Shown piece after piece: positions 44,105 through 53,041 of a stretch of DNA of 64,000 nucleotides. A model generated the notes under the pieces. The model made no database searches. It had not been told where the DNA came from and saw only the letters and a list, made by a program, of their open reading frames with translations. Made by a program: the position numbers and the translations under genes. This stretch comes from UBA4782 sp034430215. GTDB taxonomy: Bacteria > Chloroflexota > Anaerolineae > Anaerolineales > Anaerolineaceae. The stretch's first letter is position 1; each line of letters starts with the position of its first letter. The stretch is from the NCBI GenBank assembly GCA_034430215.1, contig DAOUFE010000023.1:103884-167883 (forward strand), given 5' to 3'.

Positions 44105-45325
44105 TTAGCTCCGCTCTTCCAGCAAGATTTCACCCAATTCAAAGCGATGTTGTGTCTGGCTGTGAAGCCCATAGAGTAATGCATCACTCAGCTTTCTTGC
44201 TGAAGCTTCCCAGGTATGATCCTGGGCGGCAACAATCGCTTTCTCTCCCATTTGTTGCAGATTTGTTCTGGCTTCCCAAATTTTCTTCAACGCTGCCAGT
44301 AATCCCTCAGTCGAAGAATCATCTGCCCAAAATACATATCCATCATCTTTAATTACATCCGTGTGGCAGGCGATGCGCGTTGCCATAATCGGAAGACCTG
44401 ATGCCATGTATTCAAACAATTTGATGGGACTGGATACCCGGTATTTTTCCTCATCAGGAAATGGAAGCACACCTACATGCTCTTTGGCGAGCAGTATGGG
44501 TACCTGATCATGGGGTACAGCGTGATTTACTACTATTTGACCCCGAGTAGTTTTTGCGAATTCTTCTAATTCCTGTCGTTGTGTTCCTTTGCCAGTAAGG
44601 GTAAGCAAGAATTTCATTCCTTCTTTATTTGCCTGTATAACCGCCCGACACAATGCCATCAAATTGCGTTCATAATGAAGTACACCCACGTAAGTAATAT
44701 GGATTGGCTCATTATCTTTTGGCCACTGCCTCAGATTTCTTGCAGGTTGAAATAATTCAAGCGATACACCCGAAGACCAGACTCCCCATAGTTTCTGAGG
44801 AGGTATTTTCACCAGATCTGCCATTCGTTGGGTAATAGCTGTCTGCCCTGCCACCCAGTGATTGGCAAGTATATTCATATAGTTGTTAAACTGTGCACGA
44901 AGTTTATCCTTTACACTCGCCTTACTCATATCCTCCATAGGTACCGTTCTTGTATCCATGATGAAAAGAGGCAGATCTGTTCTTTTTAACCAGCGTATGA
45001 ATTTAAGAAATGGCAGGAAAGGCACGGTTGTTTGTGCAACAAGCACAATATCAAACGACGACCAGTTCTTTAATAAAAACTGGATGAATTTAAGATGGAA
45101 AAGTATCTGTCTTAATAGATAAACATCAGGTGTCTGGAGGCTTACAACATCAACCCCATCGATCTGTTTTTGTTCAGGTGGACCTGCAGTAACCGGGCTG
45201 ACTTTCCAGCCCATCTTTCTCAAGTTTTCTGTCATAGTCAGCACCACTGTCGATGACATGTGCGCTGCCAGGTATCCAGGAAAGAGCCAGACAAGATGAG
45301 GGTGTTTTGTATTGTTATTATTCAT
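44105..45325 (-). CDS. GT4-family glycosyltransferase
   Basis: A 406-residue cytoplasmic GT-B enzyme. The N-terminal domain opens LVWLFPGYLAAHMSSTVVLT. Donor-domain features are ITYVGVLHYERNLMALCRAV, LLTLTGKGTQRQELEEFAKT, PILLAKEHVGVLPFPDEEKY and SPIKLFEYMASGLPIMATR, which includes a GT4-like FEYMA stretch. It follows the flippase-polymerase fusion and precedes another glycosyltransferase with a one-base gap, so it is co-transcribed. The acceptor and donor are not evident. Confidence 0.88.
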   Translation of the reverse strand: MNNNNTKHPHLVWLFPGYLAAHMSSTVVLTMTENLRKMGWKVSPVTAGPPEQKQIDGVDVVSLQTPDVYLLRQILFHLKFIQFLLKNWSSFDIVLVAQTTVPFLPFLKFIRWLKRTDLPLFIMDTRTVPMEDMSKASVKDKLRAQFNNYMNILANHWVAGQTAITQRMADLVKIPPQKLWGVWSSGVSLELFQPARNLRQWPKDNEPIHITYVGVLHYERNLMALCRAVIQANKEGMKFLLTLTGKGTQRQELEEFAKTTRGQIVVNHAVPHDQVPILLAKEHVGVLPFPDEEKYRVSSPIKLFEYMASGLPIMATRIACHTDVIKDDGYVFWADDSSTEGLLAALKKIWEARTNLQQMGEKAIVAAQDHTWEASARKLSDALLYGLHSQTQHRFELGEILLEERS

Positions 45326-45340
45326 TTCTTTCTCTCATCC

Positions 45341-48300
45341 TTAAGGATTATGCTTTCTTTGCACACGGTTTGATCCGAGGTAACTACCTTGAAAAGATTT
45401 CTTCCCAGGCGACAGTATAGAAATTTTCGCTTCTTCTTCGCCAACTTCAACCTGAGGTTGATTGGCTCGTTGTTTGAATTCGCTGAGAACATAAGCCAGT
45501 GTCGACCAATAGATCAGCATAGGCACTCGTAATGTCCATGCCATGTTGTACCAGAGCCATAGAGGGAACAATAGAGTAAAGAAAACCAGACCATAGCGCA
45601 ATGCATTTGCTGAAGAAGAAGGATTCTGACGTACTTGATGCAATAAAATGGTAACCACCATCAGAATAAATATCACCAGGATGATCATGCCTGTTAGTCC
45701 CATTTCCTGCATCATCACTAAAAGGCTGGTACCTGATGAAAAGCCCAATTCACCTTCCAATAATGCCCTGCCAGCAATTCCCAGGGAAACGCTTTCGCTG
45801 CGCGCACCCAACCCATACCCCAGGAGAAGATACAGAGGATCGCTTGAAATCTTCTCCCATCCATATTGGATGGCATAATTCCGCCCAATATCATAGTAGT
45901 AAGTTCCTTGCGATGCTGATCGTGAAGTGAATGTCAGGTATTTCGTCAGTAAAGTTGGATCTGTCAGGTAATCCTGCAACTCAATTCCACTGGTTGAAGG
46001 AATGATAGCGTTGTAAATGGGAACAAAGACCCCTGCCATAAGAATCATGATCGTAATCGCCGGCAGTAACCTCCAGAGTTGCTTCTCACGACGAATATAG
46101 ATGAATAAAGCAATCAAAGCAAGGAGTGCTACCGTAAGGTAGAAAAGCTTCATTTCTCCCAACACACTGGATATTCCGCTTAATCCAAGCGCCACGATCA
46201 TTAATTTCCACTTTTTCGTTTGTATCCACTGCCCCAGGGTAAAACACATAACCAGGATGAGAAATAGTACCAGGTTACCAGTTCCATTTTTACCAAATGT
46301 ACCAGCCAAATGATCTCCTGGAACTTGCCCGGTAACAAATTGCCCAATCTGAACCAGCACTTCGAATGCCAACACCGCCACCAAGAAATTGATCAGCCAT
46401 TTGGCATACTCTTTTGGCCATTTCGGTTCCAGATAAAGATATATCCCAGCCAGCGGGTACTGGAACATCAACCACCATCCCCAAATTGTAGTAATTGCCG
46501 ATTGACCTTTGAGTATGGAGATTATCATCCCTGTACCAGAAAGGAATGCGATCACCCAAAATGCAGGAGGGATATTTTTAAAGGCGAGCATCCTAAGCGG
46601 TACAAATATGAACATGGCAAAGAGGGCAGCATCAGCAATCCAACGGAATATATCAGGGATGATCCCTTTCCAGATCAGGATAGGAGTCAATAACGCGATA
46701 ATGAATGCAGTGCACAGAAAAATATTAGGAAATTTTGGGAAATTAGTAGACCTTCGAGCAATTATCATTTTGAACTTGAAAAAGGAGTAGTTTTTTAGAT
46801 AACTGGTCAACTTTTTCTTTATTGTGGTAATAATTTTTGCCAGACCCACCATTTCCAGCAATGCAATCGCAATCGTTTTATCCATGAAGTAAAGCAGGGT
46901 AATATCAACTATCACTGCTACCAAGCCGCATGCGATCAGTTGCATGATATATCCTGCATCTTTTAACACAAAAAGAACCACCCAACCAGCACCTGCAGCC
47001 ATTAAACCAATCAAACAATAAACGAAAAAGCTCTTCAGAAGATTAGTGACCGAAAACTCTTTTACCCTGCGATAGAGGATGATGAACATGATCAAAGTTG
47101 AGATGCCCAATTGAACAGGCTGCGCCATGGTCAATCCCACATACCCTAAATGATCGGTGAGTATTTTTGCTGCGATAACATAGATCACCACTGCACCTGA
47201 TTGGATCAGGTTGGTTGTTAAAGTATCCTTCAAAACAAAATACGTCCTGATAACTATGTTCGATACCATGCGCAAAAAGACGTCATAGATCATCACAATG
47301 GGGATCAGAACACTCACGAATTGGGTTGTGGCGGGGTCAAAGGCTCCACGTTCATAAAACAGTTTTACAATGGGAATAGCCACCACACTAATAATTGTGA
47401 CAGACGGAATCGCTAAAGCCAGAGTTATTTTCATGCCATAGTTACTCTGCTTGACCAACCCTGGTATTCCCTGCGTCGAAAAAGCTCTGGCCATTGCAGG
47501 GAAGATAGCAGATGCAATACTGGCAGCGAATAAAACCACAAAAATATTAGAAATTTTATAAGCATACCCCATATAAGCGAGTTGACCATCGGGCAAGCCA
47601 GAAGCGAAATACCTTTCAAAAAGGGTTTTGCTATGTGTGATCAGCCCAAAAGCCATGAAGGGGGCGATCAATTTAATCATCTCCACCATGGCTGGGTCTC
47701 TCAAGGGTAGAGTCTTTTTCCATCCATGCCTGAACACTGGAATAGATGTGATACAGGCATTCAATACTGCAGATGCCAGATTCCCCCATGCCAGGCTCAT
47801 AGGACCAACCGATGGATACAGAATGACCAGGGTAAATACATTTCCAAGTGATCCGACAGCTGTAGCAGTAGCAGGCCAAAAGAAACGCCCTCTTGCATTT
47901 TGAATACCACTTGTGAAGTTGCTTATTCCAATGAATGGTATGGTAAATATCATAATGGTCAGCATCTGGCTTGCTAAGGCACTTTTTTCCACGCCAAATC
48001 CTGGCGCTGTCAAATTGATGATCTGAGGTGAGAACAGTGCTCCCAGAACAGCCCCGATCATGAGCACAACAGTGATAAGAATGGTAAACGTACCTGCCAA
48101 TGACCATGCATCGTCAGCATTACCAGAGGATTCTTTATTCACAAAAGCGGGAATTACAACAAATGGAAGACCACCGACCAGAACAAATTGTAAAAATGCA
48201 GGTACAGTCATAGCGGTAATAAAAGCATCCATAGCTACACCTGCACCAAACAGGTAAGCAGTTATAACCTGGCTGGCTAACCCTGCGAGAAGAGAAAGCA

Positions 48301-48391
48301 CACCTCCTATGGCGACCATCAGGGAAGCGTGTGAAATCTTTGATGTGTGAATCTCAGGTTCTCTCAGGGTTTCGATCTCATTTTCAGACAT
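45341..48391 (-). CDS. Fusion of a MurJ/MviN-type lipid flippase with an O-antigen ligase/polymerase
   Basis: One continuous 1016-residue frame. Residues 20-510 form a MurJ/MviN (MOP-superfamily) flippase with about 14 helices; visible stretches are LFGAGVAMDAFITAMTVPAF, SIASAIFPAMARAFS and LFYERGAFDPATT. A basic linker (515-555) joins it to an O-antigen ligase/polymerase domain (about 555-985; Wzy_C/WaaL-like) with AGTFGKNGTGN (696-706), LLGYGLGARSES and LEGELGFSSGTSLLVMMQEM. Flipping of lipid-linked repeats and their polymerisation are normally done by separate Wzx and Wzy proteins. Their union in one chain, in an EPS operon, suggests a coupled export-polymerisation step; that is inference. 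AGG precedes the ATG. Confidence 0.88.
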   Translation of the reverse strand: MSENEIETLREPEIHTSKISHASLMVAIGGVLSLLAGLASQVITAYLFGAGVAMDAFITAMTVPAFLQFVLVGGLPFVVIPAFVNKESSGNADDAWSLAGTFTILITVVLMIGAVLGALFSPQIINLTAPGFGVEKSALASQMLTIMIFTIPFIGISNFTSGIQNARGRFFWPATATAVGSLGNVFTLVILYPSVGPMSLAWGNLASAVLNACITSIPVFRHGWKKTLPLRDPAMVEMIKLIAPFMAFGLITHSKTLFERYFASGLPDGQLAYMGYAYKISNIFVVLFAASIASAIFPAMARAFSTQGIPGLVKQSNYGMKITLALAIPSVTIISVVAIPIVKLFYERGAFDPATTQFVSVLIPIVMIYDVFLRMVSNIVIRTYFVLKDTLTTNLIQSGAVVIYVIAAKILTDHLGYVGLTMAQPVQLGISTLIMFIILYRRVKEFSVTNLLKSFFVYCLIGLMAAGAGWVVLFVLKDAGYIMQLIACGLVAVIVDITLLYFMDKTIAIALLEMVGLAKIITTIKKKLTSYLKNYSFFKFKMIIARRSTNFPKFPNIFLCTAFIIALLTPILIWKGIIPDIFRWIADAALFAMFIFVPLRMLAFKNIPPAFWVIAFLSGTGMIISILKGQSAITTIWGWWLMFQYPLAGIYLYLEPKWPKEYAKWLINFLVAVLAFEVLVQIGQFVTGQVPGDHLAGTFGKNGTGNLVLFLILVMCFTLGQWIQTKKWKLMIVALGLSGISSVLGEMKLFYLTVALLALIALFIYIRREKQLWRLLPAITIMILMAGVFVPIYNAIIPSTSGIELQDYLTDPTLLTKYLTFTSRSASQGTYYYDIGRNYAIQYGWEKISSDPLYLLLGYGLGARSESVSLGIAGRALLEGELGFSSGTSLLVMMQEMGLTGMIILVIFILMVVTILLHQVRQNPSSSANALRYGLVFFTLLFPLWLWYNMAWTLRVPMLIYWSTLAYVLSEFKQRANQPQVEVGEEEAKISILSPGKKSFQGSYLGSNRVQRKHNP

Positions 48392-48446
48392 TTCTTTACC
48401 TGTTTAATAGCGCGAGAGGAGCAGTATTTCTTTCTTGCGATGATGG

Positions 48447-50195
48447 TTATTCTTCTGTTTCAGAAACCCTGAATATTTTGAGCAAGGCAGGCTGGTCTTC
48501 ATTACCAATAAAATCGTTAATCACAAAACCTAATAAAGGCACATCCAGGTTGTTGACAAGTTGAATGGCTTCATTCACCTGCCTGCCTAAGGTTTTTCCT
48601 TTCTCGATCATGAGAACAACTCCGCCTGTATAACAGAGGATTTCTTCTGCATCTGTATCTGCCAGCAGTGGTGCTGCATTGACGATAACCAGGTCAAATC
48701 GACGTCGAAGTCGATTGATAACATCTTTCATCTTGTCATATCCGAGCAAGAATGATTTGCTTTCAGCGTCTTGACCTGCTGGAATGATAAACAGGTTATT
48801 GATCGAGCTACCAATGGTTACTTCTTCAAGAGATACTTCATCATTCAGAACCTGAGCCAACCCATTTTCTATATCCGTTATTTGTAGAATTTCGTGAATA
48901 ACAGGGCTGAGGAAATTTGCATCCAGAAGAACAGTCTTTGTTCCTGCTTTAGCAAATGCTGCAGCCAAAACAGTAACGATATTAGAGACCCGGCTGGTAT
49001 CTCCTACCTGTGTGATGGCAAAAGATTCGACAGACCTGTCAGCCAAGATTCGTTTCAAGTTGTGCATCAATTGGTTGATCTTCTTCAGGTAAAGCTCCCT
49101 TTCAGCTTCATATTTCTTATGCTTTGGATCAGGGAAAGGAAGAAAGGCGAGGGAACGAATTTGTGTGAGTGATTCCACCTGTTCGACGGAATGAAGCCTG
49201 TCATCCAGGTTATCCACTACAAAGGCAGCTAGAATCGACAAGAATGCGCTCACAAAGATACCTAATGCAAAGACCAGAAAATAATTTGGGCTGGAAGGTT
49301 CAGTTGCTGCGTCTGCACGATCAGCAATGACCAGTTGATTCACACCCTGCATCGTCTGAAGGGCTTTAACCTGATCCCATTGCATAAGCATATTGGTATA
49401 TTCTTCCTGGGCAACCTGAACTTTTCCATTTGCAGCGTCAACCAGTAATTTATCTTCTGATGCCTGTGACTTTAATTTTTCCACCTCAGTAATTTGTTTA
49501 CTAATCGTATCTTCAAGATCGGTAACCTGTTGACCCAAAACCTCAACCTGAGCCGGATCATTGCCTGCAGATAAGGCTGAGACTTCATAGCGGTCTTTAA
49601 GGGTGATCAAAAGACGCTGGTTATAGTCAATTTGATTATTCAGCGTATCGATTCGTGTAATTGTCTGGTTGTATGGGATCAATAAAGCTTCATAAGCTTC
49701 GCGGCTCTGATTCAGGTTTTCTTCGAGAGAAGCAATGCGAGACACAAATTCTGTATCAGCGGTATCATTGATCACCTTCACATATTCATCATTGTGTGAA
49801 ACAAGAATATCTGCAAGGGTATTGGCTACATTAGCACTTAACCAGGGATCTCTGTCGGTTGCAGTAATGGTAATGAGTTCGGATTCTGCGAGTGCAGTGA
49901 TTTTCAGCTTAGGTATTTCTTCCAACTGCAACGTTTCTTTGAGCTCATTTTCAACAGCACCACTGGTTAGTAAGTGTACATAAGTATTCATCAACAATGT
50001 GGCATAAAAGCTGTTGTAATCAACATAGCTAAGGCCACCATTTTTCGGTGTCACTACGCGCATAATTGCTGTTGCAGAATACCTGGGAGGAATCATGATT
50101 GTCACAACAATAATGATGATCATTAATACGCAAAATAGAGATAGGGCAAGCCATTTTCGCCTGCCCAAAATTGCAAGGTATGTTTCTAGTTCCAT
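48447..50195 (-). CDS. Wzz-type chain-length regulator fused to a degenerate BY-kinase domain
   Basis: A 582-residue protein. Helix 1 (about 17-36) and helix 2 (about 304-328) flank a Wzz-like extracytoplasmic region with long coiled coil (about 145-270). A CpsD/BY-kinase-like P-loop domain follows at 390-570. The nucleotide site is unusual: the Walker A position reads TQVGDTSRVSN with no Gly-Lys-Ser/Thr, Walker A' is VLLDANF (usually with two aspartates), and Walker B is LVIVNAAP with Asn for the usual Asp. The C terminus lacks a tyrosine cluster. It is probably a catalytically weak or dead co-polymerase that sets polymer length. The start at ATG 50195 follows AAAGG; an upstream TTG is less likely. 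Confidence 0.85.
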   Translation of the reverse strand: MELETYLAILGRRKWLALSLFCVLMIIIIVVTIMIPPRYSATAIMRVVTPKNGGLSYVDYNSFYATLLMNTYVHLLTSGAVENELKETLQLEEIPKLKITALAESELITITATDRDPWLSANVANTLADILVSHNDEYVKVINDTADTEFVSRIASLEENLNQSREAYEALLIPYNQTITRIDTLNNQIDYNQRLLITLKDRYEVSALSAGNDPAQVEVLGQQVTDLEDTISKQITEVEKLKSQASEDKLLVDAANGKVQVAQEEYTNMLMQWDQVKALQTMQGVNQLVIADRADAATEPSSPNYFLVFALGIFVSAFLSILAAFVVDNLDDRLHSVEQVESLTQIRSLAFLPFPDPKHKKYEAERELYLKKINQLMHNLKRILADRSVESFAITQVGDTSRVSNIVTVLAAAFAKAGTKTVLLDANFLSPVIHEILQITDIENGLAQVLNDEVSLEEVTIGSSINNLFIIPAGQDAESKSFLLGYDKMKDVINRLRRRFDLVIVNAAPLLADTDAEEILCYTGGVVLMIEKGKTLGRQVNEAIQLVNNLDVPLLGFVINDFIGNEDQPALLKIFRVSETEE

Positions 50196-50272
50196 AATTA
50201 CCTTTTCGTCAACCTCCTTCAATGAGTGCGTTATGGCGGGTAATCCATGAACCTGTCTTTCCGGTTATTTTG

Positions 50273-51421
50273 CTATTTAAAGAATTCCTTGATGGTACTA
50301 ACCACATATTCAATTTCATTGTCCTGCAATTCTGCGAACATGGGAAGTGACAAAATCCGCGGAGTAACTTCCTCGGTAACGGGAAAGTCTCCCTGTTTGT
50401 ACCCAAGGTTTGCACAGGCTTTTTGTAGATGGATCGGAATGGGATAATGGATCCCAGTGAAAATACCATGCTCTTTGAGATATGCCTGCAATTCATCTCG
50501 CCTTGGAGTCTGGATGACATACAAATGAAACACAGGTTCGTTATTCTTGTCAACAATGGGCGGTCTTACCATTGAATCGGTTAAAAGTTTTGTGTATAAA
50601 GCAGCATGCTTTCTTCGTTCAGTATTCCATTCCTCCAGGTGTGGCAGTTTGGCACGCAATACAACCGCCTGGATTTCATCAGGTCTGGCATTAAACCCGA
50701 TCAGGTCGTGGTGATAGCGAACTTCAGAACCGTGATCACGCAACATCTTGATCTTTCTGGCGATTTCTGGGTCTTTTGTCGAAACAAACCCTCCCTCACC
50801 ATATGCTCCAAGATTCTTCGAAAAGTAAAACGAAAAAGCGGCTGCATCGCCCAATGAACCAGCTCTTTTTCCTTTGTATCGCGCCCCATGAGCCTGACAG
50901 GCATCTTCAATTACCCGTAAGTGGTATCGGTCAGCGATATCCAGGATGGGATCCATATCGGCTGTCTGTCCATAAAGATGAACAGGCAGGATGGCTTTTG
51001 TATTGGGTGTTATTTTTGCCTCAATTTGAGTCACATCCATCAAATACGTGTTTGGGTCAATGTCTACAAATACTGGTTTTGCTCCAGCCAGAATGATGGC
51101 TTCGACAGTGGCAATGAAGGTGTTAGGCACGGTTATCACTTCATCGCCAGGGCCTATATCCATTGCCCGAAGGATCAGGTGCAATGCGGTAGTCCCTTCG
51201 CTTACACCAAACCCATAACTCACCTCACAAAACTCAGAAAATTCTTTTTCCAGCGCCTGCACATTTTTCCCCAGGAAAAGCTGCATGCTATCAAATACAG
51301 CTGAAATATTGGTAAGTATCTCTTCTTTGAGAGGTGCGTATTGTTTCTTCAAATCAACGAACTGGATATTCATTGCGGGAGAAGCTGGCTTGTTCTCGAT
51401 AGGACTCGTTGTACTAGACAT
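50273..51421 (-). CDS. DegT/DnrJ/EryC1/StrS-family sugar aminotransferase
   Basis: A 382-residue PLP-dependent aminotransferase that converts keto-sugar nucleotides to amino sugars. It has the opening INMQFVDL-like strand (MNIQFVDLKKQYAPLKEEIL), GVSEGTTALHLILRA, DEVITVPNTFIATVEAI, IEDACQAHGARYKGKRAG and the PLP lysine in SFYFSKNLGAYGEGG. Resemblance is to WbpE/FdtB-type 3-aminotransferases. The start at 51421 follows GAGG. It stands directly after acetyltransferase and Gfo/Idh genes, which suggests a 3-acetamido sugar pathway (dehydrogenate, aminate, acetylate) for the EPS. That pathway is inferred. Confidence 0.9.
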   Translation of the reverse strand: MSSTTSPIENKPASPAMNIQFVDLKKQYAPLKEEILTNISAVFDSMQLFLGKNVQALEKEFSEFCEVSYGFGVSEGTTALHLILRAMDIGPGDEVITVPNTFIATVEAIILAGAKPVFVDIDPNTYLMDVTQIEAKITPNTKAILPVHLYGQTADMDPILDIADRYHLRVIEDACQAHGARYKGKRAGSLGDAAAFSFYFSKNLGAYGEGGFVSTKDPEIARKIKMLRDHGSEVRYHHDLIGFNARPDEIQAVVLRAKLPHLEEWNTERRKHAALYTKLLTDSMVRPPIVDKNNEPVFHLYVIQTPRRDELQAYLKEHGIFTGIHYPIPIHLQKACANLGYKQGDFPVTEEVTPRILSLPMFAELQDNEIEYVVSTIKEFFK

Positions 51422-51467
51422 TTTGACCTCGGTTCGCAAATCGTATTTTTTTGATTGGAACTACATC

Positions 51468-51947
51468 TTAATGCTCAAGTTCACGGATTTTTCGTGCAGG
51501 TACTCCTGCGACTACCGTCCAATCCGGTACATCTTTCGTAACCACGCTTCCGGCTCCAACGATCGCACCTTCACCAATGGTAACTCCGCATAGTATCGTC
51601 GCATTACTGCCAATGGAAGCCCCTTTCTTTACCAGGGTTGGAATCAGAATCCAATCTGCTTCTGTTTGTGGCTGTCCATCCTGGGCGGTAGCGCGCGGAT
51701 ACTTATCATTGATGAACATCACCCCATGCCCAATAAATACGTTATCTTCAATGGTCACACCTTCACAGATAAAGGAATGGCTGGAAACCTTTACCCTCTT
51801 TCCGATGTGGGCGCCTTTTTGAATTTCAACAAAGGTGCCAACCCGGCTTTCATCTCCGATTTCGCAGCCATACAGGTTCACAAAAGCATAAATTCGAACA
51901 TTTTCACCCAACTTTACATCTGGCGCGATGCGAACAAATTCACCCAT
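51468..51947 (-). CDS. Hexapeptide-repeat (left-handed beta-helix) sugar N-acetyltransferase
   Basis: A 159-residue LbH acyltransferase with many hexapeptide repeats (VKLGENVRIYAFVNLYGCEI, VRIAPD, ATILCGVTIGEGAIVGAGSV) and a C-terminal VAGVPARKI, typical of the trimeric acetyl-CoA-dependent N-acetyltransferases WbpD/WlbB/FdtC. A long inserted loop (FINDKYPRATAQDGQPQTEA) is typical of the branch acting on 3-amino sugar nucleotides. It lies four bases after the Gfo/Idh gene stop. It likely acetylates the product of the DegT-type aminotransferase encoded just downstream. Confidence 0.9.
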   Translation of the reverse strand: MGEFVRIAPDVKLGENVRIYAFVNLYGCEIGDESRVGTFVEIQKGAHIGKRVKVSSHSFICEGVTIEDNVFIGHGVMFINDKYPRATAQDGQPQTEADWILIPTLVKKGASIGSNATILCGVTIGEGAIVGAGSVVTKDVPDWTVVAGVPARKIRELEH

Positions 51948-51951
51948 GAGG

Positions 51952-53019
51952 TTATAACATCTCCTCTCGCGAATTGTTTTCCAGTGAACGCTGCGCAGCT
52001 TCCAAAATCTTTACTACGCGCAGCCCATCTTCTCCATTCGTGATTGGCTGCTTGTGGTTCCGGATGCTATCCAGGAAATCCTGACATTCTACTTTCAAGG
52101 GTTCAACAAATTTTATGTAAGGGATCAAAATATCGCCATTACGATATGAATATTGAAATTCGTTGAAACTTGAGGCTGCGCCATTAATGGTGACGCCAAC
52201 GCCTTTATCGACGATTTTGATCTTGTCATTATCAACATCATTGAACACAACCATTTTCTTACTGCCCACCACAGTCACGCGTCGCACCTTATATGGATCT
52301 AACCAGCTTACATGAACATGAGCAAGGACATTTCCAGGAAATCGTAAATTGATATAGGCAACATCGATGATGTGTTTTGCGACACAACTTGTACCCTGGG
52401 CAGTGACAGAGACCGGCTCTTGACCAAGAATGTAGCAAAGGATGGAAAAATCATGGGGCGCCAGATCCCATAACACATTTAATCCATGCTGGTAAAGACC
52501 CAGATTCAATCGGGCAGAGTCAATATAATGAATCTCGCCCAAATCGCCATTGGCGATCATTGACTTTAATGTTTGAACGGCAATATTGTATTCAAACGCA
52601 TGCCCAACCATCAGGATCACATCATTTTGACGAGCCAGTTCGATCAATTCAATCGCATGGTCACTGCGCAAAGTCAACGGTTTCTCGATCATCACATGGT
52701 AACCATGTTTAATGACATCTTTTGCTATTTCATAATGGGTGGTGGGAGGAGTGGCGATGACAATAGCATCCAATCCCATGCTGTACATTTCTTGATAGTC
52801 AGAGACAAGTGTGACATATGGGTACGAATTATGGATGAAATTCAACCGCTCCTGTCTGAGATCAGCCACAGCCACCAGTTTTGCCTGCGGATTTTCATGG
52901 AAATTACGGATTAAATTCGGTCCCCAATATCCACAACCTATCAAACCAACGCGAATTTCAGATGATAAATTCTGCTCGCTAGATAATTTTAATGATTGCG
53001 CAAAATTAATTGTGTCCAT
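51952..53019 (-). CDS. Gfo/Idh/MocA-family sugar-nucleotide oxidoreductase (WbpB/WlbA-like)
   Basis: A 355-residue NAD(P)-dependent oxidoreductase. The Rossmann domain has VGLIGCGYWGPNLIRNF, AVADLRQERL and IATPPTTHYEIAKDVI, then the family motif EKPLT and a C-terminal alpha/beta domain. With the adjacent DegT aminotransferase and LbH acetyltransferase it reproduces the WbpB-WbpE-WbpD set that makes UDP-2,3-diacetamido-2,3-dideoxy uronic acids, or a similar 3-acetamido sugar. The UDP-sugar 6-dehydrogenase needed upstream is not in the window. AGAGGGA precedes the ATG. It follows the sugar-phosphate transferase after 22 bases. Confidence 0.88.
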   Translation of the reverse strand: MDTINFAQSLKLSSEQNLSSEIRVGLIGCGYWGPNLIRNFHENPQAKLVAVADLRQERLNFIHNSYPYVTLVSDYQEMYSMGLDAIVIATPPTTHYEIAKDVIKHGYHVMIEKPLTLRSDHAIELIELARQNDVILMVGHAFEYNIAVQTLKSMIANGDLGEIHYIDSARLNLGLYQHGLNVLWDLAPHDFSILCYILGQEPVSVTAQGTSCVAKHIIDVAYINLRFPGNVLAHVHVSWLDPYKVRRVTVVGSKKMVVFNDVDNDKIKIVDKGVGVTINGAASSFNEFQYSYRNGDILIPYIKFVEPLKVECQDFLDSIRNHKQPITNGEDGLRVVKILEAAQRSLENNSREEML

Positions 53020-53041
53020 TTTTCCCTCTCATATAAAATAG

